Virus record (IMG/VR): IMGVR_UViG_3300037567_000704
Location: 22,732-86,731 of that record
Reading direction: 5' to 3' (one strand)
Length of the DNA: 64,000 bases
Source of the DNA: a virus
Within the stretch, counting starts at the first letter, position 1. Each line of letters opens with the position of its first letter. The translations under genes were made by a program, and so were the position numbers. Below the pieces are notes generated by a model. It was given only the letters and a program-made list of their open reading frames with translations. It was not told the DNA's origin and ran no database searches. Shown piece after piece: positions 1-11,400 of the stretch.

Positions 1-1961
1 GTGCCACCCTTCAATTCACCTGCTGCTGTGAGATTACGGAAAGATGCTATATCCTTGTTTGAGTCAACTACCACTGCCCTGCTTGCTGTTACAGTCCCAC
101 CTGCTGTGGTGATGCCATCGAGGACACCCAACTCAGCAGTTACGAGAGTTGTTGAGTCAAGAGTGAGAGAGGTATCTCCGGTAATCGTGCCCGAAACCGC
201 CAGACTGGTTCCAACAATAGCACCGCCAGTCAGAGTGCCAGATGTGGAAATGGTCCCTGAGCCTACATCTATTGAAGTGAAACCTGATGTAATCGAGCCA
301 GCATTAAGAGCGCCTACTGTGACAAGAGAACTCGCTGTCGTGCCATACCAAGTGGTCGAGGTCAGTTTTGTGGTTCCACCGAAACTGAGATGGCCACTGG
401 TGATATCCAAATCGTTCGAGAACGTCCAACCGTTACTGGTGTCGTATTGAAGACTGTGCAACGATGTTCCGGGAACATAGATACCTGAAGTATCAGCAGT
501 GGCTTCAGTAGTATTTGCAGAGGAATGCTGCATGGTAGCGCCAGAGCCTACCGTGCCTGAAGTGCCGTGTGAATCCACTACAAATGTGTTAGTCGCCACA
601 CTGCTTACCGCATACACGCCGTCTGCAATACTGTTACCCATGTTTGAGACATAGACGTATTCACCGTTACTGAAACCATGAGAGGTTGATGTAACGGTGA
701 CCACAGCGCTGGCTCTGGCATACGTGGCATCTTCCATTCCACCAGCGACACCAAGCACTATCGTCTTATCCTCAGCAACTATTGCTGTGCTGTTAATTAC
801 TGTCTGGTCTCCGCTTATAGTGAGATTTCCTGTTATCGTCACATTGTCTTGGAAAGTGACTTCCGAAGTGCCATGACCGATTGTAATCGCAACGCCGCTA
901 TTCGCAGTTCCTATCGAGACGCTGGTTGCTGAGTCGAGAGTCAGTGCCCCGGATGCATCCAAGTCAAATGTTGAGGCATCGAAATCAACAGCCACATCTG
1001 CATCGCCACCGATTGTGATAGAACCACCATCAAGCGTAAGTGCCCCTGCTGCGTCTAGGTCTATTGTCCCATCAGCAGTGATTGAGATGAGTCCATTGCC
1101 ATCGCCAGAATTAGATGCGTTAATGGTCATCGTTTTGTTACTGGCATTGGCAGCAGTCATCGTGAGGTTGGTTGTGTCAGTTGAGTCCATTGTTAGGGTA
1201 GCCCCGTTCAAATCGAGATTACCTGCCGCATTGATACTCAACAATCCTGCGTTGTTTGTGGAGATATACTCACCACCTCCTACATCATAGAAATGTAGTT
1301 TCGCACTCTGACCTATCAAACCAAGAGTTGTTGCAGAAGAATCCCAATGGAGATAATTACCAGAATTAGCACTGTAAGCCCTCAAATCTGCTACAGCGCC
1401 GCTATTGACCCCTCCTCGTCCAATCGCTAAACCTGTAGCCGCGCCGTAGGTTAAATCCAAATCACCCTCCATAGCAGTAGTCCCAGTCCATACACCAACT
1501 TGGTCTGCTGCTGGTGTCCCAGTAATTCCGACACTACCAGAGCCAGAAGTGGATGTGATGAGCAAGTCAGTCCTTCCAGACCCTGCATTTGTAGAGGACG
1601 CAAGAGTGATACCGCTACCCGCTAAGAAGCCGAAGCCATCATCTCTACCGGGGCCGTATTGTGTAGAGAACACCAATGTCGCTCCGCCACTTGATGCGGT
1701 TTTGGGAAACCTGCTAACTTCTATTGATGGTACTCCTGAACTGTAACTCACCACATAGGTTTCTGGATGCAAATGAGCAGAAGTAACTAACATGCCTACC
1801 GCAATAGCAGCATTAGCAGAATCTAGCGTGACTGTAAAGTCAGATATGGAAGTAGTGCAATCAGCGATAGACAAAGCGACTCCGTCTGAGCCACCCCCAA
1901 GATGCAAGTGCTGTAAGTTTCCACCGATTTTTGTGCCATCAGAGTATGCAGGTGCTGCCAT
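1..1961 (-). CDS. Repetitive tail-fibre protein (partial, runs off left edge)
   Basis: Open reading frame of 653 visible codons starting at ATG 1961-1959 and leaving the window at base 1. The start is fixed by an excellent ribosome-binding site (GGAGGTGATGAAGA) just after the stop of the upstream fibre gene. The protein is rich in Ser, Thr, Gly, Ala and Asp, with short beta-repeat units such as GALTLD, LHWDSSATTL and GNLTISGDQTVINS. Its last visible part contains ELGVLDGITTAGGTV and AVVVDSNKDIASFRNLTA, a signature seen in many marine phage tail-fibre or structural proteins. It is the third fibre-like gene in a row. Role as a virion surface fibre or receptor binder is inferred from composition and position at the end of the tail module. 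The C-terminus is not visible. Confidence 0.85.
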   Translation of the reverse strand, partial: MAAPAYSDGTKIGGNLQHLHLGGGSDGVALSIADCTTSISDFTVTLDSANAAIAVGMLVTSAHLHPETYVVSYSSGVPSIEVSRFPKTASSGGATLVFSTQYGPGRDDGFGFLAGSGITLASSTNAGSGRTDLLITSTSGSGSVGITGTPAADQVGVWTGTTAMEGDLDLTYGAATGLAIGRGGVNSGAVADLRAYSANSGNYLHWDSSATTLGLIGQSAKLHFYDVGGGEYISTNNAGLLSINAAGNLDLNGATLTMDSTDTTNLTMTAANASNKTMTINASNSGDGNGLISITADGTIDLDAAGALTLDGGSITIGGDADVAVDFDASTFDLDASGALTLDSATSVSIGTANSGVAITIGHGTSEVTFQDNVTITGNLTISGDQTVINSTAIVAEDKTIVLGVAGGMEDATYARASAVVTVTSTSHGFSNGEYVYVSNMGNSIADGVYAVSSVATNTFVVDSHGTSGTVGSGATMQHSSANTTEATADTSGIYVPGTSLHSLQYDTSNGWTFSNDLDITSGHLSFGGTTKLTSTTWYGTTASSLVTVGALNAGSITSGFTSIDVGSGTISTSGTLTGGAIVGTSLAVSGTITGDTSLTLDSTTLVTAELGVLDGITTAGGTVTASRAVVVDSNKDIASFRNLTAAGELKGG

Positions 1962-1976
1962 TCTTCATCACCTCCA

Positions 1977-3812
1977 TCATGAATTGAGACACACAGGCAT
2001 GCTTATGCCATTCATATTCACACCAAACGTCGCAGTTCTGTCAGTGCTGGATTTTTCTGCGTATATGCAGAACCCTATTGAAAGATATTTGTCACTCCCA
2101 TCATTGTAGAGACCTGCACAGAACTCTCCGGGCGGGTAAGCATTCAGACTATTCGTGAATCTCGTGTTATCTGTTCTAAACTCGACAGTGTTGCCATCGT
2201 AACAAGCGTATAATTTCTGAGACAACCATCGTGTCCTTACATTAGTTGATGTTATTTTCTCTTGGAAACCACACTCAACCTCTACTGCGTGATACTTGTT
2301 GTTGGAACTGTTGTCCAGATTTATGTATGCAATAGTATGGACAGAACCTGCACCGATTGCTGCGGTCACCGTATTGGTATCACTTGCTCTGAAGTTGCTG
2401 TTCTCCATGTTTATAGAAGTCAATTTAGTTCCAGAAAGCGCTATGACAGATATGTCTTGGTATATTCCTCCATCCTCTTTTGCTCTGATGGTAGCAGTGC
2501 TATGTAAATCTATACCTGTTCCTGCACTTGCTTGCTCAGTAGTGCTGTTGAATCCTCCACCGGACACTGTGCCTGTGGCATCCATTTTTCCTGTGACATC
2601 TATTCCTCCTGTCCCTACGACAACTTTCGTATTGGAGTTATACTTCAGGTTGATAACACCATCAGCATCAATGTTTAGGGGTGCTAGAAGACTTCCAGCA
2701 GCATCCACGGTTGCGATAGTTGATGCACCATGAGTAGTAGAAGTAATACTAAGTGTATCTCCTGTTGTTGGTGTCATCACAATCGAGTCATCCGTGATAA
2801 CTGTAGAGCCAATAGTGAAATCAGTAGTCGCATCAATGGTCGTGCCAGAAATTGTCCCACCTACTAATGCCGTAGAAGTGATTGAGGTAGCAGCAGATAC
2901 AGTTCCAAGATTGGCACATGTAACACCAGAAGCAGTCCAAGCACCATCTATGGTTCCTTGCCAAGTTCCAGCATTGATGTCAGCAGTTGTAACTGTGCCA
3001 AGGTCTGCGATAGTAGTGCCTGCGAAAGTCGTGTTCCTACCGAAGGTGAGGGTTTCAACATTAGTATTGAACACCATCCAGTCGTTTGTTCCATCTGTAA
3101 TGCTTAGAGCGTCTGCCATAGCATCTCTGAGAGTAATCACTCCAGTGCCAGTATTAGCAGCACTGAAATCCACATTGAGACCAGCGGCGGCAGCATCAAC
3201 ACTGATACTATCTGCATTGATGTCTCCAGCATTGGTGATGTTTCCCTCAGTCAAAGTCAGACTTGTGAGTGTTCCAGAAGTACCTGTTAGCGCGGCAAAT
3301 GTGCCAGCACGAGCAGTATCAGCACCTATAATACCATCAATGTTAGTGCCAATTAAATCTGTAGCAGTAATTGAGGTTGCAGCAGACACAGTGCCTAAAT
3401 CAGCAATGATGGTCCCATTAAATGTGGAGCCTCGACCAAATGTTATCTGCTCACTACCGTTTGTAGTAACCAGTTTGATGTATGAATGGTCACCAGTCTT
3501 GATATCCAAACCAGCAGCGACATTGTCTTTCACCTTCAAAATCGTTGAGTCAGCGGTTAGGTCAATCGTGTCTGCATCAATGATGAGGTCTCCAGAACCA
3601 TTGGGTGATAATTTGAGATTTCCGTTGGTAGGTGAAGAAGATATTAATGAGATATTAGGTGACCCTGCTACAATGCTCAACAGAGGACCATCGGTTACTC
3701 CTATCGTCCCTGAAGAGACCACTACGTTTCCAGTAGTCACAGCAACGCTTGTAGCCGATGCAGTTCCATCAACTACAAGCCCTTTTCTTACACGAAAATC
3801 TTTCTCTGCCAT
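1977..3812 (-). CDS. Repetitive tail-fibre protein
   Basis: 611 residues. The N-terminus (MAEKDFRVRKGLVVDGTAS) is a typical start for phage fibre proteins. The middle is made of repeated beta-rich units: ADLGTVSAATSITATDLIGT near residue 140, ADLGTVTTADINAGTWQGT near 265 and NLGTVSAATSITSTALVGG near 300. These have the look of a trimeric fibre shaft. The C-terminal 150 residues lose the repeats and become Cys-, Tyr- and Asn-containing, which fits a folded tip domain. It lies 11 bases after the preceding fibre gene and 15 bases before the next start. Function (host attachment) is inferred from family style and context; the receptor is unknown. Confidence 0.85.
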   Translation of the reverse strand: MAEKDFRVRKGLVVDGTASATSVAVTTGNVVVSSGTIGVTDGPLLSIVAGSPNISLISSSPTNGNLKLSPNGSGDLIIDADTIDLTADSTILKVKDNVAAGLDIKTGDHSYIKLVTTNGSEQITFGRGSTFNGTIIADLGTVSAATSITATDLIGTNIDGIIGADTARAGTFAALTGTSGTLTSLTLTEGNITNAGDINADSISVDAAAAGLNVDFSAANTGTGVITLRDAMADALSITDGTNDWMVFNTNVETLTFGRNTTFAGTTIADLGTVTTADINAGTWQGTIDGAWTASGVTCANLGTVSAATSITSTALVGGTISGTTIDATTDFTIGSTVITDDSIVMTPTTGDTLSITSTTHGASTIATVDAAGSLLAPLNIDADGVINLKYNSNTKVVVGTGGIDVTGKMDATGTVSGGGFNSTTEQASAGTGIDLHSTATIRAKEDGGIYQDISVIALSGTKLTSINMENSNFRASDTNTVTAAIGAGSVHTIAYINLDNSSNNKYHAVEVECGFQEKITSTNVRTRWLSQKLYACYDGNTVEFRTDNTRFTNSLNAYPPGEFCAGLYNDGSDKYLSIGFCIYAEKSSTDRTATFGVNMNGISMPVCLNS

Positions 3813-3823
3813 TATTCATTCCT

Positions 3824-6649
3824 CTATATTTTCAATCCTATCCATGCTATCTCTGTTGCGAAGGTTTTGTTACCCCCGCCAATCTGTAAATAGGAAATTG
3901 TAAGGTTCACATTACCACCGGATATGCTTGCACCATATGTGGCGACTGTGTCGCCATCGTTAATGGTTCCGTATGTTGTGATAGCAGTATTACCTGTTGA
4001 GCCATTTGTGCTATCATGGATAACTAGAACTTTAGTAGCCTCAAATGCGGAATCATCTGTTGCTTTACTTGATACTAGAACTTCGATGGACCGGAACTGT
4101 GCTGGAGTGCAAATACTCACTGTTGTAGTGTTGTTACTTGTCCCTCCTGCGACTGATTTATGTTCATAACCAGAACCCCCAACTTGTAAAGAAACTAATG
4201 GTGTTGCTTGATTAATCCCGACCTTAGCAGGATTGGTGGTATCAGTGTCTACTACGAAGTCATCTGTGTTGATTACCACATCTGCAGAACCAGTTATCGT
4301 AGTAGCAGAAATACTACCACCAGACTGGTCTCCGCTTAGATTTCCGCTTAGATTGGCCACCATAGTTCCAACAGCACCACTCATGAGCCCACTGCTATCA
4401 GTCGCATCTGGTATGTAGGTCAATGATGGGACACTTGCACTGGTTGATTCATCCAAGACAAGAGCAGCAATCTTAGCGGCACTACCAGTATGCCAGTGCA
4501 TTTTGAGTCCCAAATCCTTAACAGCATCTGCTGAAGGAGCAGCGCCATCACTCAATCCTATTTCGATAAGAGGCTGGTCCACATTCAGAGTCTCAACAGA
4601 TATTGAACTGGATGCACCATTGATAGTCAAGTCACCAGTAATAGTCACATCACCAGCAAAAGTGCTTACTTGAGAAGAGTCAATTGTCAATGCTGTTGTA
4701 AGTGTTGAACCAGTATGCGTGCTTAGAATCAATTTGCCTTTGGTATCACTGGCCGCTCCATGATGACTTCCTTGGATAGATGCTAGAGAGGCATTTGTAT
4801 GGTCTTCGAACAGTATGTTGCTCTCAGCACCGCCCTCAGTGTTTTCATCAATACTATTTTTGAGAGTAATAGTCGGACCATCAGCGGTTATCTGCAATTG
4901 GGTTCCGGGAGTAGTGTCTCCGATGCCTAGTCTAGCCGCACCTCCTAGAATCAAATCGTCTTGGCTCTGGTCCCAGAGCATGTAGGCACTAGCAGTATCA
5001 CCGAAGAACTTGACATCATACCCTGTGCCATCAACACCCACAGTGATTGTTCCATCTACGTCTAATATTGATTGGACATAGAGTGTGTCTACAGAGGCAT
5101 CCCAATGGATGAACTTGGAAGCAGTATCTCCGAAAGCCTTGAAATCTACTCCGTAGTTATCTGCTCCTAGAATGAGTGAGCCGTTTGTCTGGTCATCATG
5201 GTCCCACTTCATACCTACATTGTTAGCAGTTGCCGAGTGTAGAAGCAAGTCAGCGCCATTACCTGAGGCTCCTACTTCGAGTGTTACACCATCGAACTTG
5301 AGAAGCGCTTCTGCTTCTAATTCTGTAACAGTATTACCTATGGTAACGAGTTCGTTCTCAGTGGCGTTATTGACCGCTGTGACTGCTCCCGTAGACGATG
5401 CACTTGACGTGAACACCTTCCTCCAAGCAGACGCAGTCTTAACGAATATGGCATTCTCTTGTGCAGGAACTGAATGATTCAGTCCAGTGCTATCGAATGC
5501 TATAGCATGTCCTCCAGAGTTATTCTCGTTTCTCACCATGACTAGATGCCCTATGGGAAAATCAGTGCTGCTGTTGTCTGGGTTGAGAAGAGTGCTGCCT
5601 TGTTGCGGTTGTAAGACAAATATGTTAGGACCATCGAAAGTGAAGTAATTGGTAGTAGTGGAGAGAGAATCATCTACATGCACCTTTTCTGGCCCGAAGC
5701 GCATGGTCTTACGGCTCCCTCCCTCTTTATACGACAGAAATAGGACATCATCTCCGATTGCTCCTAATCTGGTTCCACCTGCAGTTATCTTGTCTGTGGA
5801 GTGCGACATCCATATTGCTCCGAAGGGAGAGGCATTCAAATCTCCAGTCTGCCCTGCATGTAAGGATTGGAGGTCTGTGGCGCTATTGACTGAATTGGCT
5901 GATGTGTAACTACCGACTGCCCCTTTGGTGACAGGGGAGAGATACATCGGTGTGGGTCTCAGAAAAATCCTCTTGTCGTTGATTTCAGTTATGGTAATCT
6001 CAAGGTCATTGTCACTATGTGCAGAGCCATTGTGAATCGCTCTTATGGTGGCGATGACCACTGTCTGTTTGACAGAATTAGCGCTTGGACTCTTGAGATA
6101 GACACTTGGAGAGGATGGGTATGTTCCTGCAGCAACTGGTATCACATCGCTTTGTTCCCAATATATGTGTTCGACATCGCTATCCGTCTCGCTTGACAGA
6201 TAGACGGTGAAGAGGCATTCCTCATCAGAATCCACTGTAGCGACATTTCCCACCTTGCTCTCATTATCAGTGGTGGTTCCCGGCTTATTGTCTGTAAGAT
6301 TTATCGTGAAGGTGTTAGGATTAGCGCCGTTGTAGCCATTAGCAAACGCATAGAGAGCGCCGTCCAATACGACATATCCTCCCTTGATTGAAATCTGGTG
6401 TGCGCTTGCTCCCTTGGAAACAGCGCCAGATAAATTGTCTGGGTTTAGTCTGTTACCGCCACCTATGGCTGTGTCATCAAGCAATAGGATTCCGTTATCG
6501 TGAACTCCTTCCAGCATATTGGTCAATGAGGCTGACAGTATCTGGTCTCCGTCTTTTAGACCGTCTACTCCCCTTCCTTGATTAGCACTGTAAGCAGTGT
6601 TGTAGTTAGCAGTGGTGTGTCCTGAGAGTATGTTACTTGCATCTGCCAT
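3824..6649 (-). CDS. Tail-fibre / tail-spike-like protein with beta-repeat shaft
   Basis: 941 residues. The N-terminal 250 residues (MADASNILSGHTTANYNTAY...) differ from the downstream fibres and may anchor the fibre to the tail tip. From about residue 430 the protein contains repeated units of the marine-phage fibre type: FGDTASKFIHWDASVDTLYV and FGDTASAYMLWDQSQDDLIL, followed by GDTTPGTQLQI and TFAGDVTITGDLTINGAS. The start has a GAGGTGAGATGA leader. It is the first of three consecutive fibre genes and follows a small tail protein with a one-base gap. Role in adsorption is inferred. No catalytic residues of a polysaccharide lyase or endosialidase could be recognised. Confidence 0.85.
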   Translation of the reverse strand: MADASNILSGHTTANYNTAYSANQGRGVDGLKDGDQILSASLTNMLEGVHDNGILLLDDTAIGGGNRLNPDNLSGAVSKGASAHQISIKGGYVVLDGALYAFANGYNGANPNTFTINLTDNKPGTTTDNESKVGNVATVDSDEECLFTVYLSSETDSDVEHIYWEQSDVIPVAAGTYPSSPSVYLKSPSANSVKQTVVIATIRAIHNGSAHSDNDLEITITEINDKRIFLRPTPMYLSPVTKGAVGSYTSANSVNSATDLQSLHAGQTGDLNASPFGAIWMSHSTDKITAGGTRLGAIGDDVLFLSYKEGGSRKTMRFGPEKVHVDDSLSTTTNYFTFDGPNIFVLQPQQGSTLLNPDNSSTDFPIGHLVMVRNENNSGGHAIAFDSTGLNHSVPAQENAIFVKTASAWRKVFTSSASSTGAVTAVNNATENELVTIGNTVTELEAEALLKFDGVTLEVGASGNGADLLLHSATANNVGMKWDHDDQTNGSLILGADNYGVDFKAFGDTASKFIHWDASVDTLYVQSILDVDGTITVGVDGTGYDVKFFGDTASAYMLWDQSQDDLILGGAARLGIGDTTPGTQLQITADGPTITLKNSIDENTEGGAESNILFEDHTNASLASIQGSHHGAASDTKGKLILSTHTGSTLTTALTIDSSQVSTFAGDVTITGDLTINGASSSISVETLNVDQPLIEIGLSDGAAPSADAVKDLGLKMHWHTGSAAKIAALVLDESTSASVPSLTYIPDATDSSGLMSGAVGTMVANLSGNLSGDQSGGSISATTITGSADVVINTDDFVVDTDTTNPAKVGINQATPLVSLQVGGSGYEHKSVAGGTSNNTTTVSICTPAQFRSIEVLVSSKATDDSAFEATKVLVIHDSTNGSTGNTAITTYGTINDGDTVATYGASISGGNVNLTISYLQIGGGNKTFATEIAWIGLKI

Positions 6650-6650
6650 T

Positions 6651-6995
6651 TCATCTCACCTCGATTAGGATTTGAATCTTCATCTCATTCCCACTGTTCT
6701 TAGTCACTGGCGCTATCACATGTCGAGACATTGGTGTGAAACTGTCGCTTCCCTTGAATTGCACGTATACCTCTTTCAACGTCTCTGAGAATGAATGCTC
6801 TGTCCCAAGCGTTCCTTCGACCAATAATGTGGAATCATCTATCACAGTCACAGTTGGGGTGATTGTAATAGCCGGACGACCAGCAGCACCATCGCTGGAT
6901 GTTGAAGGAGTCCCATCGAATCCCAACGTCATCTCATTGATGTTAGATGCTATGGTGTCCAACACCAATCTTCTCATGTGGTCACTTGCTGGCAT
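6651..6995 (-). CDS. Small tail-associated beta protein, function unknown
   Basis: 114 residues. The N-terminus (MPASDHMRRLVLDTIAS) is helical; the rest alternates beta-strand-like stretches such as ITITPTVTVI, LLVEGTLG and EVYVQFKG. The start codon overlaps the stop of the baseplate-like gene by one base (TGATG), so the two are probably translationally coupled. Placement between the baseplate-like protein and the first fibre suggests a fibre-attachment or tail-tip adaptor, but no family was recognised. Confidence 0.75.
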   Translation of the reverse strand: MPASDHMRRLVLDTIASNINEMTLGFDGTPSTSSDGAAGRPAITITPTVTVIDDSTLLVEGTLGTEHSFSETLKEVYVQFKGSDSFTPMSRHVIAPVTKNSGNEMKIQILIEVR

Positions 6996-8428
6996 CAGTC
7001 TTCACCCTTGAAAGTCAATGTATGCAATTTGTTCACTCCTATCACATTGTTGAGGCTTCGCCCGATGGTTGCACTACCCGCAGCGGGGCCGATGAGGAAC
7101 TTCGTATTTTCTACTTCTACCGCTCTTACAGAGATGATAGGAATGATGTTTATCTGAATGAAGGAGAATAATGAGAGATTTTCCTCTGTGGTTTGGGAAA
7201 TCTTATCTGGGTTATGAGGTGCTGAAGAGGCAATCATTCCCTCACTTACCCCATGCAACACTCCCTCTATACCTTTCTGCACAGTTAAGAAATTGAAGTC
7301 TGACATTCTGGTAGTAAGGGTGTGTCTTGATTCGGTGATTAGTCTTTTCACCCCTTTATACAGAGCCACTTTACCCGGTCTCATGTCCCAAGTATCTGGA
7401 TGACCACTGCTCCTCAATGAACCTCTGTGTATAGCGTTGGATTTCAGAATCTGTCTTGCTACTCTCTTAGCATCTGCTTTGCTCTTCACAGTCGCATCGA
7501 AAATATTCGTGACGTTCTCTTGTATATCCAAATCAAATCTTCCTTGTTGTCTCTCGGAATCACTTACAGTTACGCTTGCTACTTCATTCAAGGATATGGA
7601 ATTTCCCACAACTGTTATCTTGTTCTCGGTGTTGTCTATCGGATTGGTCTCCTCGTTACCAGTTCTCCCGAACTCTGAGATTTCTCTACTTGCTTCTGTG
7701 AAAACTAACGGTGTGTATAACAGATTAGCGAACCTGTCGAAGTATACGATATTAGAATCGTGTCTCGATGTGAACTTCAATGCGGATATCAACGTCACCC
7801 CGTAAAAATCCTGAGCGAGGAACTTAGTCGTATGCTTTCTTCTTCCTTCATTGGTATTGCTTGGGCTTCTCAAACTACCGAGAGACACGGATGTCAGAGT
7901 CCCAACCATATCAGTTCCCAATTTCATAGCGAGGTCACTCGTTCTGAAACCCACATCTATAGGGTCACCTAGATGGACAGCGTCTCCCTTGAGCCCTATG
8001 TCATTCAAAGACCTCCCCTTCATGTTTCTGAGATTCATTTTCACTCCATCTGTGGAAGCCTCTATAGAACTGAATGTGAGCCTCTTGGTGATATCAGCAT
8101 CGTTGTAGAGTAGTATTGGCTTCTTAGATGTAGGAGAAAGTGCAGAGTTTTGGTAAAAGGGTGCAATCTTGCTTGTGTAACCGTGCCCCCTCTTGTGAGT
8201 CAATTGAACGAAACCGTCTCCTTCTACCAATTCATAAGCATTTTCACTGAAGACATTGTAAGTGGCGTTATTCCTATTTTCTATGGTGACTTTCTGCTTG
8301 TTAGAAGTCTGACTTGAAACAAGACCATGATGCACTGCGTTGTCTACAAAAACTGGTTGTCTCGCTTCAGTCATGATTTCAACTACATCGAAATCAAACT
8401 TTCCAGCGCTCGCCATCAATTTAGTCAT
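6995..8428 (-). CDS. Tail-tip / baseplate hub-like protein
   Basis: 477 residues. The sequence is beta-rich. A central region (about residues 260-345) reads like the late-control or baseplate hub fold: a beta stretch ITVVGNSISLNEVASVTV, then a helix with regular basic and alanine spacing (SKADAKRVARQILKSNAIH), then a beta region around RPGKVALYKGVKRLI. The start overlaps the stop of the giant tail protein by ATGA. This order (giant tip protein, hub-like protein, small protein, fibres) fits the distal tail. The hub assignment rests on pattern and position only. Confidence 0.55.
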   Translation of the reverse strand: MTKLMASAGKFDFDVVEIMTEARQPVFVDNAVHHGLVSSQTSNKQKVTIENRNNATYNVFSENAYELVEGDGFVQLTHKRGHGYTSKIAPFYQNSALSPTSKKPILLYNDADITKRLTFSSIEASTDGVKMNLRNMKGRSLNDIGLKGDAVHLGDPIDVGFRTSDLAMKLGTDMVGTLTSVSLGSLRSPSNTNEGRRKHTTKFLAQDFYGVTLISALKFTSRHDSNIVYFDRFANLLYTPLVFTEASREISEFGRTGNEETNPIDNTENKITVVGNSISLNEVASVTVSDSERQQGRFDLDIQENVTNIFDATVKSKADAKRVARQILKSNAIHRGSLRSSGHPDTWDMRPGKVALYKGVKRLITESRHTLTTRMSDFNFLTVQKGIEGVLHGVSEGMIASSAPHNPDKISQTTEENLSLFSFIQINIIPIISVRAVEVENTKFLIGPAAGSATIGRSLNNVIGVNKLHTLTFKGED

Positions 8429-11400
8429 GCGGCATCACCACTATGGTCGCTAACATTGAACGTCACATCACCTTTGTGCCCCTTCGGATGTAACGCTTGA
8501 CTAAATCTAGGCTTGACAGAAAAGTCCATTCTTTTGATTTCACTCTCGTTTTCTGCTATTTGTCTTCTTCGAGGTGCATCTGAACGATAGTGTTGTAGTG
8601 TGTTTTCACTCATCACCAAACGTGTTACTGGACTCGTAATAGTCGTCTTGTCAAACTTGTCTACTCCCACTACTTCTGTTCCCAGAATCTTAGGTCCTTG
8701 ACTGGTAGGGGTGATGGTGGAAGAACCTGAAGCCATGTAGAAGACTGGGACATATGGAGCATTAGTGTTTGGAGCCGCCGAACTTGGAAAATTATTGGAG
8801 GCGACTCTCGGAGTAGTCACTTCGTAGGTGTATATACCGTATTTTCCTCCTGCAGATGCTCTGAAATAATCAGTAGGGGTGTTAGTTCCTTTATTGACTG
8901 TGTTGTTGTATTGGGGAGTTCCTGAAATAGTAGCGGGTAGGGTTCTGAACATCTCTACATGATTCTTATCTAGTAATCTCACAGGTCTGAGTAGCCATTT
9001 GATGCTCTTATCACTCTGATTATTTTTGATTGTTGTTCTATTGAAATCAACATTTTGATATGGGTTAGTGGTTTTCACTGCTCCCGAAAGCCCGTCATAA
9101 CCCCAACCTGTATCATCGAAAGGATTCCCATAGTTCCTAGTTTCCAAAATATAGTTACCTCCCAAAGGGCTCATGTTGCTCGTATGACTGAATCTAAGAG
9201 CAGAGCGAGGTTGCACACCGAAGGCCAAACTGGTCAAGTCGAGATGCGCTAGAGTCTGTGACCCTCCTAGTAAGCACCCATGCAAGATGGTTCTCTGTCC
9301 TACATTGCGGTCAGTATGCAGGCTGTGGGCCTCTGTATTGATTGCGATATGGTCCTTCTCCACACTTTCCACATTATGTCCGTCTATGCCTATTCTTGGA
9401 CTGTTTCGGCTTACTGCGTCCTTGTGGGGACTTGTCCCGATTATCTCCTCAACCCTATCGCTCACCACAGCATCTGGTTTCAGTAACCCATGTTCGGAGA
9501 TTTCGAGCCTCGCACTGATTCCTCTTGGTATTTCATCGGCCTGTAACACATCGTTACGGGGGCGTAACAGCCCTGTTACGGCTGGTGGCTCTGCCGTGTT
9601 ACTGCTCAAAACTAACCCTGTAGTGTGTATTGGTTCAGAAAGTTCCGTCAGAATATCTTCATTGAATTGAATTGGATATCTGACTCCTCTACCGTTGCCC
9701 ATGTCTCCTATCCTCATGGAATGAGTCGGCGCAAAAACATCCACCATAGTGTTGGTATCAGTGTTATTTACAGCGTTTGACCTACCGCATAGCAATGGTG
9801 GTTCGTTGTCCAGATTTCCAGAAGAGTCAATGACTGGGGCGCTGATGCCGGTGAGAACCTCGTAGATTGGTTTACCATAATTCCAGATTCTAGCGTGAGG
9901 AGTTCTATTGTTGGCTCTATCGTATTCGTAGACATCACCACAGTCCCATGCTGGTCTGATGCCAAATCCACGTACTGGAGCACGCCTTACGTCCTCTCCA
10001 CGCTCATTGCCCCACCAATCCACCAAATAATACTGCGCGGCCTCAGCGAGGCTGTAAATGCCCTTTCCTGCGACCTCCCCCCACCAGTCCTTATTCATGT
10101 TAGAATTAGAGAGTAGAGTTCTGATAGGCGTTCCGAACGGTCTGGTCATTCTTCTGCCTTCGCTATACTTCACTTGCCATTCTGGTTTGTCGCAACCTAA
10201 CATGCCTGCGAAATTAGTCTGTCTCTCCATTACACCGACATAGGTAGTAGTGTAAGAAACGTTAGACTGCGAGCCAGTATCTCCACCAGCATAAGCCCAT
10301 GTCATGGCCTCATGTTGAACGAGTGGGCCAGATGCGTAATCAACAGTGAAATTATTATCAGAAGAAGCATCGTCCTCCAGTTTTCCTCTACCTGTGAGAA
10401 TACCCCAAGTCGGTTTGTTACAGGCTTGACGCACAGCGATACGCCACCCATACGGATATTTTCTGTTATCACCACTATAACCTGAGCCCATAGCCGTGAA
10501 AGTGATTCCAGAAGAGCCCTGAGCATAGTTTTCATCCAACCCGTCTTCATCATTCCAGAAGTAGAAATCGTTGGAAGCATACTTTCTGGGTATATTCCAT
10601 GATATGCTTGCTTGTGTGTATAGGTCAAGCCTACTTGTGAGAGGCCCACCACGACTACCACATGGCCAGAACTTGCTGAACATTATTTTCTGACTATCGA
10701 AATTAGTTCCACCCTGTGCTTCGTACCCAGAAAATGCATGAATTTCAGCACCAGTGGATGCAACACCATCTTTATCTTCTGGATTAGGACTCTTCATTCG
10801 GAAATCAAATGGACCTAAACTCATTGCATATACTGAATCCTGATAATGTATGGTCTCAAAATGTTCAGGCATGCAATTATACGGTTTCTTATCTACTGCT
10901 CTATCAGATGTTAGATTACCCCAAGTACGAGAACTGTCGGAATAGAAAGTATGTGGCCTACCTAGATTGTAATGCCAGAGACATAAGTATGCATCTGGAA
11001 TATGTAATGCAGTTGTATCTCTAGTCCCCTTCTCCACTTGTGGAAGAATCATGGTGAAAATGCTATTATTCGTATCAGTCATCACTTTCCCTGCTGATAG
11101 GTTGTTGTATGGATGTGTCAGTCTGAGCGTTGTTTCGACCGAAGCGGCGAGTAATGCTGTTAGTTTAGTCCAGAAAGAGCCAGAGACTGTAGTTGATGTA
11201 AACTTCTTAGGTTCATTGATAGTTCCTATTTGCAATCCATACCTTCTGGTGTATGGTAGAGTCTGTATGTTACCATCTGCGTCGGTAAATTCTAACAATT
11301 GACCATATTGTGGGGTTTCTGGAAATGCACTTGCATCATCTACTGTGATTTCTCTAGTCCCACTACTTTCTGCATGTATAGTTTTGACTATACACTTAGG

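Noticed and set aside
2794-3903. 369-residue plus-strand open frame across the fibre genes
   Set aside because: Val/Pro/Ser-rich product is the mirror of Thr/Gly/Ala repeats in the minus-strand fibre gene; no ribosome-binding site or domain.
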